From Candidatus Helarchaeota archaeon (lineage in GTDB: Archaea; Asgardarchaeota; Lokiarchaeia; Helarchaeales; HEL-GB-A): 13,623 bases of DNA. Both the position numbers and the translations under genes were made by a program. The DNA is taken from assembly GCA_016840125.1 (NCBI GenBank), contig JAEOSY010000379.1:1-13623 (forward strand), written 5' to 3'. Each line of letters begins with the position of its first letter. Positions within the stretch are counted from its first letter, which is position 1. Shown in pieces: positions 1-8,245 of this stretch. The notes beneath the pieces were generated by a model. It ran no database searches. It was not told the DNA's origin and saw nothing but the letters and a program-made list of their open reading frames with translations.

Positions 1-53
1 CTGCTCTTAGATGAGTTATGAAGCTGATTAATAGCGATTTGGAGTAAAAATTT

Positions 54-2228
54 ATGCCTGATAGTAATTGTGCAGAATGTGGTAACTCAAATATATTTTA
101 TATGTGCACGGAATGCAATAGATCCTATTGTTGGGAACACACAGCAAGCAATGAAAAATTCCTATGTGCTCGTTGTAAAGCTGAGTATTCTAAAATGGAT
201 CTCGTGGAAATGGGGAATTATGAATTCAAATGCAAAACAGTGGATAAAAGCAGATGCCCTAAGTGCAAATCACCACTATTTTCGAATGAATCCGAAAAAA
301 AACAACACTATCTCCAATGTTCTAAATGTGAATGGAATAGTTTATTCAATACACCTTTAATTGCTACAGATAATAATCAGGATCTTATAAATGAGGGTGT
401 TAAAAAAGGCGTGTTATTTAGAAGGGAAATAAGAATATGTAATTCTAAACTAAAGCAATTAAAATCTACTGACCAATATTTATTCTGCCCTGGATGTTTG
501 GTGGATTTATTGGAACGAGGGGACATTTTTGAATTCGATGCTATAGCAAGAAAGTTCAATTTGAGTCCCGAAGTCGTACCAAAAGTATTAAAAATATACC
601 GTGATAAAGGAAAACTCGCGAACGTAATCGATCCTATAAAAAGAGTGTATGTCAGCTTACGAGATGACTATATTGAGTTTCTGGTTAAGAAAATCATGAA
701 TGAACAGGTAGATCTAAAGGAACTGGCAGATGAAATGCAGTTAGAGGAACGCCAGGTCCGTTTATTGTTGCTCAATCTCACAAAAACCAGAAATATTTTA
801 GGACGCTTCCTTGACGCTCATACATTTATTGCTGATGAGTTGGTTTATCAGGATTTGGCAAAAATGATCAAGGACGAAGGTTCTATTAAGGTCACAGACA
901 TCAAGCAAAAATATAGAGTTGTGGACGAAAAAGAGACAAAACGTCTAATTGCAGAAACAATAAAGAGGGGTCTTGTTAAAGCATTCTATAGCCCTGATTC
1001 TAGCAAAGTTGTTTATGGGGAAGGTATTCAAACAAAATTACTCGAAACTCTTCAAAACAAGGGGAAAATCTACATCGATCGCACGGCAAAAGCACTAGGG
1101 ATCCATCCTAACTTATTAAGGAATCAACTTAAGCAATTTATAGATAATGGACAAATAGATGGTTGGTATACTCAGGACAGAGGATTCGCTATCTTAGAAC
1201 ATTTGAAAAATGAAATCTTAGGAATATTAAAGTTATATGAAAAAATAAGCTTGAAAGAACTCGTTTCTCGTATGTTCTTACCAATAAAGTATGTTGAAAT
1301 ACTTTTACAAACTTTAATAAATGAAGGTAAATTAGCGGGTGCGCTTTCAGATGGTGTATTCAAGCGTGCTGAAATAGCTCCCATAATGCAAAGAAAGCGA
1401 ACAGTACCTTCATGGATTACTAAAAAAATCGAGGCTGCAAAGAATTTACAACATATTTTAATCATTCACAAATTATCCGGTGCATGTCTTTTCTCTTATT
1501 CTTGCTCAGAAATGGCCTTTGATCCAGATCTTGTTAGTGGATTTTTACAAGCTATCTCTTCTTTTGGAACGGAGGTTAGCTCACAAGAAACAGGATTAGA
1601 AGAAATTAAATATCATGGATTTGTAGTTGCATTGAGTGAAGGTGAGCTTGTCCGTTCGGCTTTTATTTGTAACCAAACTCCCGAATCCACTTTGCGATCT
1701 GGAATAAAATACTTTACTATCAAATTTGAAGATGCTCATCGGCAAAATTTAGCCACTTGGACTGGTGATGTTTCTATTTTTGATAAAACATTCGGACTCG
1801 TTGAAGAATACTTCAAGATCGGCTCTAAATTACTCTTTCTCATTCCTAAAATGCCAGCGGATCTGACTATGACAAAAGAGAAAATCCTTGATAAATTACA
1901 TAGTAAGCTGAAACAAAAGGGAAGGGTTAATATTGATGGATTAGAAGCTGAATTAGAAATTTCGGGCTCCCAGATTATGAAATTTCTAATGAATTTTGCT
2001 TTGGAAGGTATAGGACGATTTACAATTGCCCAAGATGAATTTGTTACTGAGGACAAATTAAACGAAGAGGTTGCAGAACTCATTCTTTCCGCTACCGAAA
2101 TTCCCCTGACTAAAATTGCCCAGAAAACAAAAATTGGGGAGAATGAAGTCGAAGAATTTTTGACCAACCTTTTAAATCAAGGTACTGTTCATGGGCGTAT
2201 CGAAAATCGGATTTTTTACCGGGAATAA
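54..2228 (+). CDS. Zinc-finger, tandem winged-helix (UFL1-like) and longin-like domain protein
   Basis: A 724-residue soluble protein. Seen: CxxC/CxxH zinc ligands at C6, C9, C18, C21, C26, H29, C38, C41 (B-box/ZZ-like spacing), a zinc ribbon at C68, C71, C89, C92, and a further CPGC at 145-148. Roughly residues 150-445 form about five repeats of the winged-helix pattern (helix, short strand such as KGKIYID, helix, GxLxG wing). From memory these follow eukaryotic UFL1 in order and in the GRLRG-type wings, for example NEGKLAGALSDG at 424-435. Residues about 458-590 look like a longin/roadblock-type domain (ILIIHKLSGACLFSYS, then DLVSGFLQAISSFG), common in Asgard proteins. Two more winged helices end the chain (about 605-724). 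GGAG at 41-44 supports the ATG. Inferred role: a scaffold or ligase-like adaptor linked to ubiquitin-like or membrane-trafficking functions. No catalytic cysteine can be assigned. It could instead be a PCI-type or TFIIE-type regulator. Confidence 0.62.
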   Translation: MPDSNCAECGNSNIFYMCTECNRSYCWEHTASNEKFLCARCKAEYSKMDLVEMGNYEFKCKTVDKSRCPKCKSPLFSNESEKKQHYLQCSKCEWNSLFNTPLIATDNNQDLINEGVKKGVLFRREIRICNSKLKQLKSTDQYLFCPGCLVDLLERGDIFEFDAIARKFNLSPEVVPKVLKIYRDKGKLANVIDPIKRVYVSLRDDYIEFLVKKIMNEQVDLKELADEMQLEERQVRLLLLNLTKTRNILGRFLDAHTFIADELVYQDLAKMIKDEGSIKVTDIKQKYRVVDEKETKRLIAETIKRGLVKAFYSPDSSKVVYGEGIQTKLLETLQNKGKIYIDRTAKALGIHPNLLRNQLKQFIDNGQIDGWYTQDRGFAILEHLKNEILGILKLYEKISLKELVSRMFLPIKYVEILLQTLINEGKLAGALSDGVFKRAEIAPIMQRKRTVPSWITKKIEAAKNLQHILIIHKLSGACLFSYSCSEMAFDPDLVSGFLQAISSFGTEVSSQETGLEEIKYHGFVVALSEGELVRSAFICNQTPESTLRSGIKYFTIKFEDAHRQNLATWTGDVSIFDKTFGLVEEYFKIGSKLLFLIPKMPADLTMTKEKILDKLHSKLKQKGRVNIDGLEAELEISGSQIMKFLMNFALEGIGRFTIAQDEFVTEDKLNEEVAELILSATEIPLTKIAQKTKIGENEVEEFLTNLLNQGTVHGRIENRIFYRE

Positions 2229-2264
2229 TTTCATCACTCTTTCTTTTTAAGAGAGAATAATCAA

Positions 2265-2277
2265 TTATTTTTAAATT
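2265..2277 (+). promoter_or_regulatory. TATA-like box for the GH2 gene (leaderless start)
   Basis: An A/T-only stretch reading TATTTTTAAATTA is centred about 28 nt before the ATG at 2300. That ATG has no Shine-Dalgarno sequence. This spacing is what a leaderless archaeal transcript would show. The rest of the 71-nt gap after the upstream gene holds only a weak five-pair stem (2237-2253). Confidence 0.4.
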
Positions 2278-2299
2278 AGCCCAAGCATCATTTACTTTT

Positions 2300-4639
2300 A
2301 TGACTGAAAGGATTTCGCTAGATGGGATTTGGAAATTCTCTATAGATGAGGATAAAAAAGGGACTGAACTAGGGTATTGGAAATCCGCTTTTAATGATTC
2401 GAATTGGAAATCTATGGAAATTCCGTCGAATTGGTATCTTCAAGGCCTCGATTATAATGGCGTGGTCTGGTTCAGGCTGGAATTCGATTTGGAGTTTTCT
2501 GATGACGATCTAATCGAACTTATTTTTCAGGGTGTTGATTACCATGCCAAAGTGTGGATTAATGATACCTATTTAGGAGCACATGAAGGTTATTTCGGGG
2601 CATTTAAATTTCAAATAACTGGTAAGGTATTAAAAAAGAAAAATATTATTTCGGTTAGATGTTGTGCACCTCATGATCCTGGATTTCCTCTTAATAAGAA
2701 ATTATTTAAAGGCGGTTTAGTGCACTGGGACCTCAGACCTGGCACTACAACATTAAAGGGTCAAGAGAAGGGCTCTGGAGGTATTTGGCAGCCGGTCTAC
2801 CTAAAAATATTCAAAAATATCAGTATAGATAATGTAAGGATATCTCCCCGACTCCATGATGACAAGGTTTCAGCCATCATTGAGTTCGTTTTATATAACT
2901 TTGAGGAAAAGAAGAGTGAAGTTTCAATAAAACTATCCATTGATCCCGTGAATTTTGATGGAATAAGTGAAAATTACGAAGAATTTCTTTCTTTAAAACC
3001 CGGAAGCAACAGCTTCAGTTCAATTATTGAATTTCAAGATCCACAACTCTGGTGGACTTGGGATTTAGGTTTGCCTAACCTGTATAAATTGAAAATAGAA
3101 CTTTTTAAAAATCAAAATTCATTTAACCAGAATGATGTAATATTTGGATTAAGGACATTAGAAGAGAAGGAAAATGGGTGGTATTTAAATGAGAAACCTA
3201 TTTTTCTCAGAGGTAGTTGTTACTTAGCATCTTGTTGGCTATCAGAGATGACTCCTAAAAAATTTGAAGAAGACATCAGATTGGTAAAAGAGGCAAATAT
3301 GAACATTTTAAGAAATGGTTATCATGTAGAACCACAGATTTTCTATGATGTTTGCGACCGTGAGGGGGTTCTAATTTGGAATGATTTTCCCATGTTGTGG
3401 GACTACGACGTTAGCCCTCCAAGAATAAAAGAAGCTTGTAGGCAGATGCAAGAGCTGGTTTTACAGTTTTATAATCATCCTTCGCTTGTTATTTGGTGTT
3501 GTCATTGTGAACCAATGGGTGCAAACCAACTTAACTTGGATATTTCATTAAAACGGACTATCGAAAAATATGATAAGACTAACCGAGTAATAATGTTAAG
3601 AGCCCATCATAAAGGCCATCCATTTGTGGGCTGGTATTACTCTACTTATTATAATTTCCTCACACTTCCTGGTGGCAAAAATCCGAATGAATTCGGAGCC
3701 CAAGCATTACCCAACGCAAATAGCAAGTTTTGGTTAGACCTTGGTCGGGATAATTGGTGGCCCATTAATGACGAATGGGTCTATCGTGATTTTCAAAAAC
3801 TCATTATGTTTTATTTAGCAGAGGTTTTGAAGGGTCATAAAGGTGGAATTACATTAAAGGAATTTATTTTAAAAAGTCAGAAATATCAAGCAGAACTACT
3901 AAAATTCGGTCTGGAAGCCTTCAGAAGAGGAAAAGGACAGATACATGGTGCTATCTTATTTACTTTTAGTGATGCGTGGCCTTCAATCACTTGGTCTATT
4001 GTTGATTATTATCGCAATCCAAAACAAGGATTTTATGCTGTGCAAAAAGCGTTTCAACCACTATTATGCTCGATAGAATTACCTACTGTGGCTGTACCCA
4101 ATATCCCAAACATTCACTTAGTACTTCTCAATTTGCGTGAAATTTTAATCGGCCCGCTGAAAGCCCTATCGTGGAGCGAATATTTTACGCACAATTCTCG
4201 CGTTAAAGCAAATTTATGGATTATTAATGATTACAATTATTCTATTTCAAATGCAAAATTGAAATGTCAAATACAAAAAAACGAAAAAACTTTGTTTTCA
4301 AAAACATATTTAATAGATATTCAACCCAGCTCTTCAAACTACGTAAAACAAATTCAATTTAAATTCACTAAGAATATGCCATACGGTGAATATTTAATAA
4401 AAGCCGAAATATATGATAATAAGGGTGTTAAGCTCTCAGAAAACGATTTAACCATCTTTTTAGATACGCTCTGGAAAAAAGTCACTAAAGCTTTCTCGCG
4501 GTTCTTTGGAATTCTCAAAGGATATCTTGCAGCGTTAATGGGTCAAGAGATTCAAATAAAAATGTTGATTAATGCAGCCTTGAAACGTTACGAAAAACTC
4601 GCTGAACGATCTTGGTGCCTTGATACTGATGAAGCCTAG
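2300..4639 (+). CDS. Glycoside hydrolase family 2, beta-mannosidase-like
   Basis: A 779-residue protein without a signal peptide, so probably cytoplasmic. Seen: an N-terminal sugar-binding jelly roll (about 1-175, LDGIWKFSID start and GVDYHAKVWIN), an Ig-like domain (about 176-285), and a TIM barrel (about 290-590). The barrel carries the acid/base Glu404 in IWCCHCEP and the nucleophile Glu464 in NEFGAQALPN. A C-terminal Ig-like sandwich (about 630-715) and a basic helical tail follow. The family hydrolyses terminal beta-linked sugars with retention of configuration; the CCHxEP and EFGAQ style points to beta-mannosidase or related exo-glycosidases rather than LacZ. Oddity: the Asn that normally precedes the acid/base Glu is Cys403. 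No Shine-Dalgarno precedes the ATG, which suits a leaderless start. The stop codon overlaps that of the convergent hydrolase gene. Fold and family are sure; the substrate is not. Confidence 0.85.
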   Translation: MTERISLDGIWKFSIDEDKKGTELGYWKSAFNDSNWKSMEIPSNWYLQGLDYNGVVWFRLEFDLEFSDDDLIELIFQGVDYHAKVWINDTYLGAHEGYFGAFKFQITGKVLKKKNIISVRCCAPHDPGFPLNKKLFKGGLVHWDLRPGTTTLKGQEKGSGGIWQPVYLKIFKNISIDNVRISPRLHDDKVSAIIEFVLYNFEEKKSEVSIKLSIDPVNFDGISENYEEFLSLKPGSNSFSSIIEFQDPQLWWTWDLGLPNLYKLKIELFKNQNSFNQNDVIFGLRTLEEKENGWYLNEKPIFLRGSCYLASCWLSEMTPKKFEEDIRLVKEANMNILRNGYHVEPQIFYDVCDREGVLIWNDFPMLWDYDVSPPRIKEACRQMQELVLQFYNHPSLVIWCCHCEPMGANQLNLDISLKRTIEKYDKTNRVIMLRAHHKGHPFVGWYYSTYYNFLTLPGGKNPNEFGAQALPNANSKFWLDLGRDNWWPINDEWVYRDFQKLIMFYLAEVLKGHKGGITLKEFILKSQKYQAELLKFGLEAFRRGKGQIHGAILFTFSDAWPSITWSIVDYYRNPKQGFYAVQKAFQPLLCSIELPTVAVPNIPNIHLVLLNLREILIGPLKALSWSEYFTHNSRVKANLWIINDYNYSISNAKLKCQIQKNEKTLFSKTYLIDIQPSSSNYVKQIQFKFTKNMPYGEYLIKAEIYDNKGVKLSENDLTIFLDTLWKKVTKAFSRFFGILKGYLAALMGQEIQIKMLINAALKRYEKLAERSWCLDTDEA

Positions 4640-6330
4640 ATATGATCGTTAACGCAAAGGTATAGAAATCGTTCCATATAATACAAGAATACCTGATTGT
4701 AATACCCAGAAAAATATAAATCTGAGGCATGCCCTCCCAATAGAAGGTAAATTGCTGCACATTTATCATTTCCAGAAGCTGTATAAGCATCCTTTAAATC
4801 TTGCGTAATGCTCCAGTGTACTATACCATCTTCTATCCCCTGAAAAATAAGACATGGTGGGCTGCTTGCATTTACAAGGTAGTCATCAGGATTTATTAAT
4901 TCAACACTCCCACCAAATCTAGTAGGATGACCATTGCCAGGATAGAATGGGATTAATCCCTTTATTGTCAAGTTGTCTCCGAAGATTGAAGTATAATTTC
5001 CGCTGGCTATTCCTAAACCAACGGCACAAGCAAGATGACCACCTGCTGATCCTCCACTCACAAACACTAAATCTAAATTAGCATTGAACTCACTCGCATG
5101 CAAAGCAAGATATTTTGTGAAATTCCCAATATGGCGAACCATATCATCCACCGAAAAATTTCCCCTCACGTAGTCTGGTGTGGGCAAAATTTGGTCCCCT
5201 TCATCATGCAAACCATATTGAATATCAAAAACAACATAGCCTTGGGCTGCAAAATATTTATTCATTTGCATCATATTTGCTAAACCTTTATCCCCTGCGG
5301 TCCAGCCTCCACCATGAATTCTTATCATAACGGAATTATTACCAGGTAACGTACTTCCATCTACAATAGGCATATAGACATCAAAATATAATTGTATTCC
5401 TTCCGCATCATAAAATTGAATGTTTGCATTGACTCTGTATTGATTTGAAACCATCCCTAAGAAATATTCTGGGATAGAGAATTGGGTCTTAAGAAAAAAT
5501 TGATTTTCGATGTTATTTGGAATATTATCCCTCCAATTGCTCCCAAACGCAACTGTAAAACTTTCATCTGCCGAATTTATTGAATAAGGCGTAACAACAA
5601 GTGGGCCCATAAGAATTCCAGAGATAACCAGTCCAACTATACCAACTGCATAAAAAGCATGCCGACTCCTTTGTATATCAATTATTTTTAAAAGAATTAT
5701 TGTAATACTCAAGGTAACAAATACAAGAAATAAATCCATTTGTGCAGCAAACATCCCAAGTGTGGCATTTATAGACCCAAACGAAGAGACTGCTTCGAAG
5801 AGTGTCAGCAATGCTAAATCTATACCTACAAACAATAAAAGACCACAGATAAGCGCTGCAAATACCTTAATTAAATTTCTGATCAACCCACTTTTCCCTT
5901 TTCTGGGTTCCCAAACCTCTGCACTTTTAATATGTTTTATATTTAAGTACGCGAAAAACAATCCAAAGACTAAAAGCCCAAAATAGCTTAAATAGATAAT
6001 TGTGAATGTGCCTAAATTAGCTCCTAAATCGGGTGGATAGGTCACAGAGTATAGAAAATTACCCAAAAGCATGCCTCCCATTGCAAAGATCACGAAAATG
6101 AGGAAAATATACCCCCATACATTCAGCCGACCCCCAATCTTACTCTGTTTATTGAGCTTAATTGAATTGAGAAATACTAGTAAAAGATTTCCAAATAAAG
6201 CGATTAAATAAATGATACCTGCAATATCCCACATTACAGTATATGGTGTAAGTAAATAAATGATTCCAAAAATTATTGAAACTAAATTAAAGAAGATTAA
6301 TGCATAACTTATTTCTTTTATTCTTTTCAA
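4636..6330 (-). CDS. Seven-helix membrane protein with C-terminal alpha/beta-hydrolase (esterase/lipase)
   Basis: A 564-residue protein. Seen: seven hydrophobic segments (about 8-29, 34-56, 71-95, 106-130, 150-178, 193-217, 225-249), with basic loops after segments 2, 4 and 6 and a basic N-terminus. By the positive-inside rule this puts residues 250-564 outside the cell. That part is an alpha/beta-hydrolase of the hormone-sensitive-lipase/carboxylesterase type: oxyanion HGGGW (339-343), nucleophile Ser428 in GGSAGG, Asp501 in GIEDG and His534 in GGHASD complete a triad. Likely job: an anchored extracellular esterase, for example deacylating sugars or lipids (inference). Start: a TTG preceded by GGAGG (6341-6345) with 10 nt spacing; the ATG inside that gap is out of frame. 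It diverges from the dehydratase-like gene and converges on the GH2 gene. Confidence 0.82.
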   Translation of the reverse strand: MKRIKEISYALIFFNLVSIIFGIIYLLTPYTVMWDIAGIIYLIALFGNLLLVFLNSIKLNKQSKIGGRLNVWGYIFLIFVIFAMGGMLLGNFLYSVTYPPDLGANLGTFTIIYLSYFGLLVFGLFFAYLNIKHIKSAEVWEPRKGKSGLIRNLIKVFAALICGLLLFVGIDLALLTLFEAVSSFGSINATLGMFAAQMDLFLVFVTLSITIILLKIIDIQRSRHAFYAVGIVGLVISGILMGPLVVTPYSINSADESFTVAFGSNWRDNIPNNIENQFFLKTQFSIPEYFLGMVSNQYRVNANIQFYDAEGIQLYFDVYMPIVDGSTLPGNNSVMIRIHGGGWTAGDKGLANMMQMNKYFAAQGYVVFDIQYGLHDEGDQILPTPDYVRGNFSVDDMVRHIGNFTKYLALHASEFNANLDLVFVSGGSAGGHLACAVGLGIASGNYTSIFGDNLTIKGLIPFYPGNGHPTRFGGSVELINPDDYLVNASSPPCLIFQGIEDGIVHWSITQDLKDAYTASGNDKCAAIYLLLGGHASDLYFSGYYNQVFLYYMERFLYLCVNDHI

Positions 6331-6500
6331 AACAACACATCCTCCTTTTTACCCATTTTATTTCAACAATTATTCTCATTATTTTACTTCTTAAATTGAT
6401 TAAATACTAAATAAAACTATAATACTCTTTTCCTAGTAAGGTAATTAATTAAAATTACTAAGAACTATAGTAACAAGACATAATCAAATTTGGTGATCAT
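6331..6500. promoter_or_regulatory. Divergent promoter region with imperfect dyad
   Basis: This 170-nt AT-rich gap separates the leftward membrane hydrolase from the rightward enolase-superfamily gene, so it must hold both promoters. Several TATA-like A/T runs lie at about 6391-6425. A dyad with arms TAGTAA (6434-6439) and TTACTA (6455-6460) flanks the near-palindrome TAATTAATTA. I see no RNA gene here. Confidence 0.4.
6492..6498 (+). promoter_or_regulatory. Shine-Dalgarno site GGTGATC
   Basis: GGTGATC lies two bases before the ATG at 6501. It is complementary to the GATCACC part of the usual archaeal 16S rRNA 3' end, so it fixes this start. Confidence 0.65.
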
Positions 6501-7583
6501 ATGAAAATTACAGAAGTACTTCCTTCCTGGTTTGAATATCCCATCACTATCAAGATTGGAGCGATGCCAAAGTTCAAAATAACTGGAACTATCCTCCGTA
6601 TCAAAACGGATGAAGGGATTGAAGGTGTAGCTGGGACTCACTTCGTTAACGCTGATGCTGGTCTAGTTTCCCATATAAAAGGATGGCAGAAATTGCTCCT
6701 TAAAAAGAACCCTATGGATATCGAGAAAATTTGGCGTGATATCTATAATACAACAAACCGGATATCCTTCGGAATTCCGCTCTCTCTCTCCGTAATAGAT
6801 TGTGCATTATGGGATATTAAGGGGAAAGCATTAGGACAGCCCGTTGCAAAACTCATAGGTGGATTCAAAGATAAAATTAAGGCCTATGCTTCTTTTCCTT
6901 GGTGGGTTAATCCCAAAGCTCTTAAAAGTTTTCTAGATCCGGCACTTGACCGTGGATTTAAGGCAGTAAAAGTTCGGATAGGAAAAAATCTTGACTGGGA
7001 TGAACGCGTTTTAACAACTGTGCGTGATTTAGGTGGTGATGATCTGGAAATCATGGCTGATGTAAATTCAGGGTATACCTCTAGACAAGCTCTTAAAATT
7101 GCACGGATTGCCGAGAAATTAAATCTTCGGTGGCTTGAAGAGCCACTCCCCTCCGATGACCTCATAGGCTTATCAGAGCTCCGTAAAAAGGTCGATATAG
7201 ATATTGCAGGCGGGGAAAATGATGCCTTTACATGGCGGTTCAGACAAATTTTAGAAAGTAGTGCATATGATATTATTCAGCCAGACGTCTGCCGATCGGG
7301 AGGCATTACCGAAGTTAAAAAGATTGCAGCACTTGCTGAGTCCTATGGAAAACTCTGTATTAACCACATCTTCGGAATCGGACCAATTCAATATGCGAAC
7401 TTGCAAATGAACTGCGCCGTTTCTAACTGTCCCTATATGGAATATGGCTTCTATCCTGACGAATTCCTCATGACAAAGGCTCCTATTGAACTAACCAAAG
7501 ATGGAGACGCCTTGCTCCCCTCACTTCCCGGTCTCGGTTTCGAACTTGACGACGATGTTTTTAATAAATTTAAAAAGGATTAG
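6501..7583 (+). CDS. Enolase-superfamily enzyme, mandelate racemase/acid-sugar dehydratase type
   Basis: A 360-residue protein, normal for the family: N-terminal capping domain (about 1-125), then a modified TIM barrel. Seen: Lys157-x-Arg159 at the end of the second barrel strand (KVRIG), metal ligands Asp187 (MADVN), Glu213 (WLEEPL) and Glu239 (AGGEN), an Asp262/His289 pair (QPDVCRSGG and NHIFG), and Glu314 (MEYG). Known of the family: Mg2+ stabilises an enolate formed by proton abstraction next to a carboxylate. The His-Asp pair marks the mandelate racemase group, mostly dehydratases of sugar acids. The second Lys of the KxK motif is Arg here, so a dehydratase is more likely than a racemase, but the substrate cannot be read from sequence. 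The ATG has a close Shine-Dalgarno sequence. The gene ends 20 nt from the convergent membrane hydrolase gene. Confidence 0.82.
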   Translation: MKITEVLPSWFEYPITIKIGAMPKFKITGTILRIKTDEGIEGVAGTHFVNADAGLVSHIKGWQKLLLKKNPMDIEKIWRDIYNTTNRISFGIPLSLSVIDCALWDIKGKALGQPVAKLIGGFKDKIKAYASFPWWVNPKALKSFLDPALDRGFKAVKVRIGKNLDWDERVLTTVRDLGGDDLEIMADVNSGYTSRQALKIARIAEKLNLRWLEEPLPSDDLIGLSELRKKVDIDIAGGENDAFTWRFRQILESSAYDIIQPDVCRSGGITEVKKIAALAESYGKLCINHIFGIGPIQYANLQMNCAVSNCPYMEYGFYPDEFLMTKAPIELTKDGDALLPSLPGLGFELDDDVFNKFKKD

Positions 7584-7603
7584 AGCTAGCCTCCTTAAAT
7601 TCA

Positions 7604-8182
7604 CTATTCTTTCACCTTTCTTGCAACGTATTTAATATGCCTCTTTTCAACAAAGAACGCTACTATGAAAAAACATAATATAAGCGTCCCAAGTAATACG
7701 ATGGACCACATTGGTGTCTGATAATAAAAAATATGGTTCATCCACATGATTATACAAGTTAAAACTAAAAAAACAAATTCCAATTTATATGAGAAGGTCT
7801 TATTATACTCGTGCTGCCAAAAAATCCCGTGTTTCCCAAGAGTTTTTTCGTTCTTGAGGCCATAAAACTTTGAATTAAATGGCCAAAGCCATTTAACCCC
7901 ATCAGATGTATAAAAGCTATCAGCGAATAAATGGAGATAGACTGCTGTAATTATTGTAACTGTGTAAATGTTTGGAATGATAATCACCAAAACAATTAAA
8001 GGTGAATAGATAATCGGGAAATGCGTTGGATACTCGTGATGTTTAAAATCAACTCCGAATTTTTCAGATTTTTTTCCTCTGAGTTGATCTATTATCAATA
8101 GAAATACATCAATATCTGGTAATAATGCAAAAATTATTGCGAGAACAATTCCAAGAAGCGTCGGTATAGTTCCGAAAACCAA
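7604..8182 (-). CDS. YdjM/PF04307-type membrane-bound metal-dependent hydrolase, N-terminus uncertain
   Basis: A membrane protein of 192 residues from the TTG at 8182. Seen: LLPDID (about 20-25), HHEYPTHFP (48-56) in place of the usual HRGxTHS, and HLFADSFYTSDGVKWLWPF, the typical metal-ligand run, with four to five hydrophobic segments. Known members are inner-membrane proteins of this fold, with an unproven hydrolase function. The TTG has no Shine-Dalgarno sequence and sits inside the first family segment. Codons upstream (8245-8183) stay open in frame and encode a PGHYCIGY motif like the family's opening GHxxxG, yet contain no ATG, GTG or TTG before an in-frame TGA (8248-8246). The true start may be an ATT codon (8239 or 8233), or a one-base change hides the GTG at 8249. 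It diverges from mfnB. Confidence 0.7.
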   Translation of the reverse strand: MVFGTIPTLLGIVLAIIFALLPDIDVFLLIIDQLRGKKSEKFGVDFKHHEYPTHFPIIYSPLIVLVIIIPNIYTVTIITAVYLHLFADSFYTSDGVKWLWPFNSKFYGLKNEKTLGKHGIFWQHEYNKTFSYKLEFVFLVLTCIIMWMNHIFYYQTPMWSIVLLGTLILCFFIVAFFVEKRHIKYVARKVKE

Positions 8183-8245
8183 ACAGTAAACGTTATAGAT
8201 AATATATCCAATGCAGTAGTGCCCTGGAAAAATTTGAATTTTATT

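Noticed and set aside
1..21. A possible tail of an upstream gene (six codons ending in TGA at 19-21).
   Set aside because: Seven codons give no protein evidence; an open end of this length occurs by chance.
1736..2167. Antisense open frame of 143 codons opposite the zinc/winged-helix gene.
   Set aside because: It lies wholly within a well-supported gene, has no family resemblance and no ribosome site; it is a coding shadow.
7575..7596. AAGGA/TCCTT inverted repeat as a bidirectional terminator between convergent genes.
   Set aside because: Five pairs with a 12-nt loop and no U tract are too weak to call.
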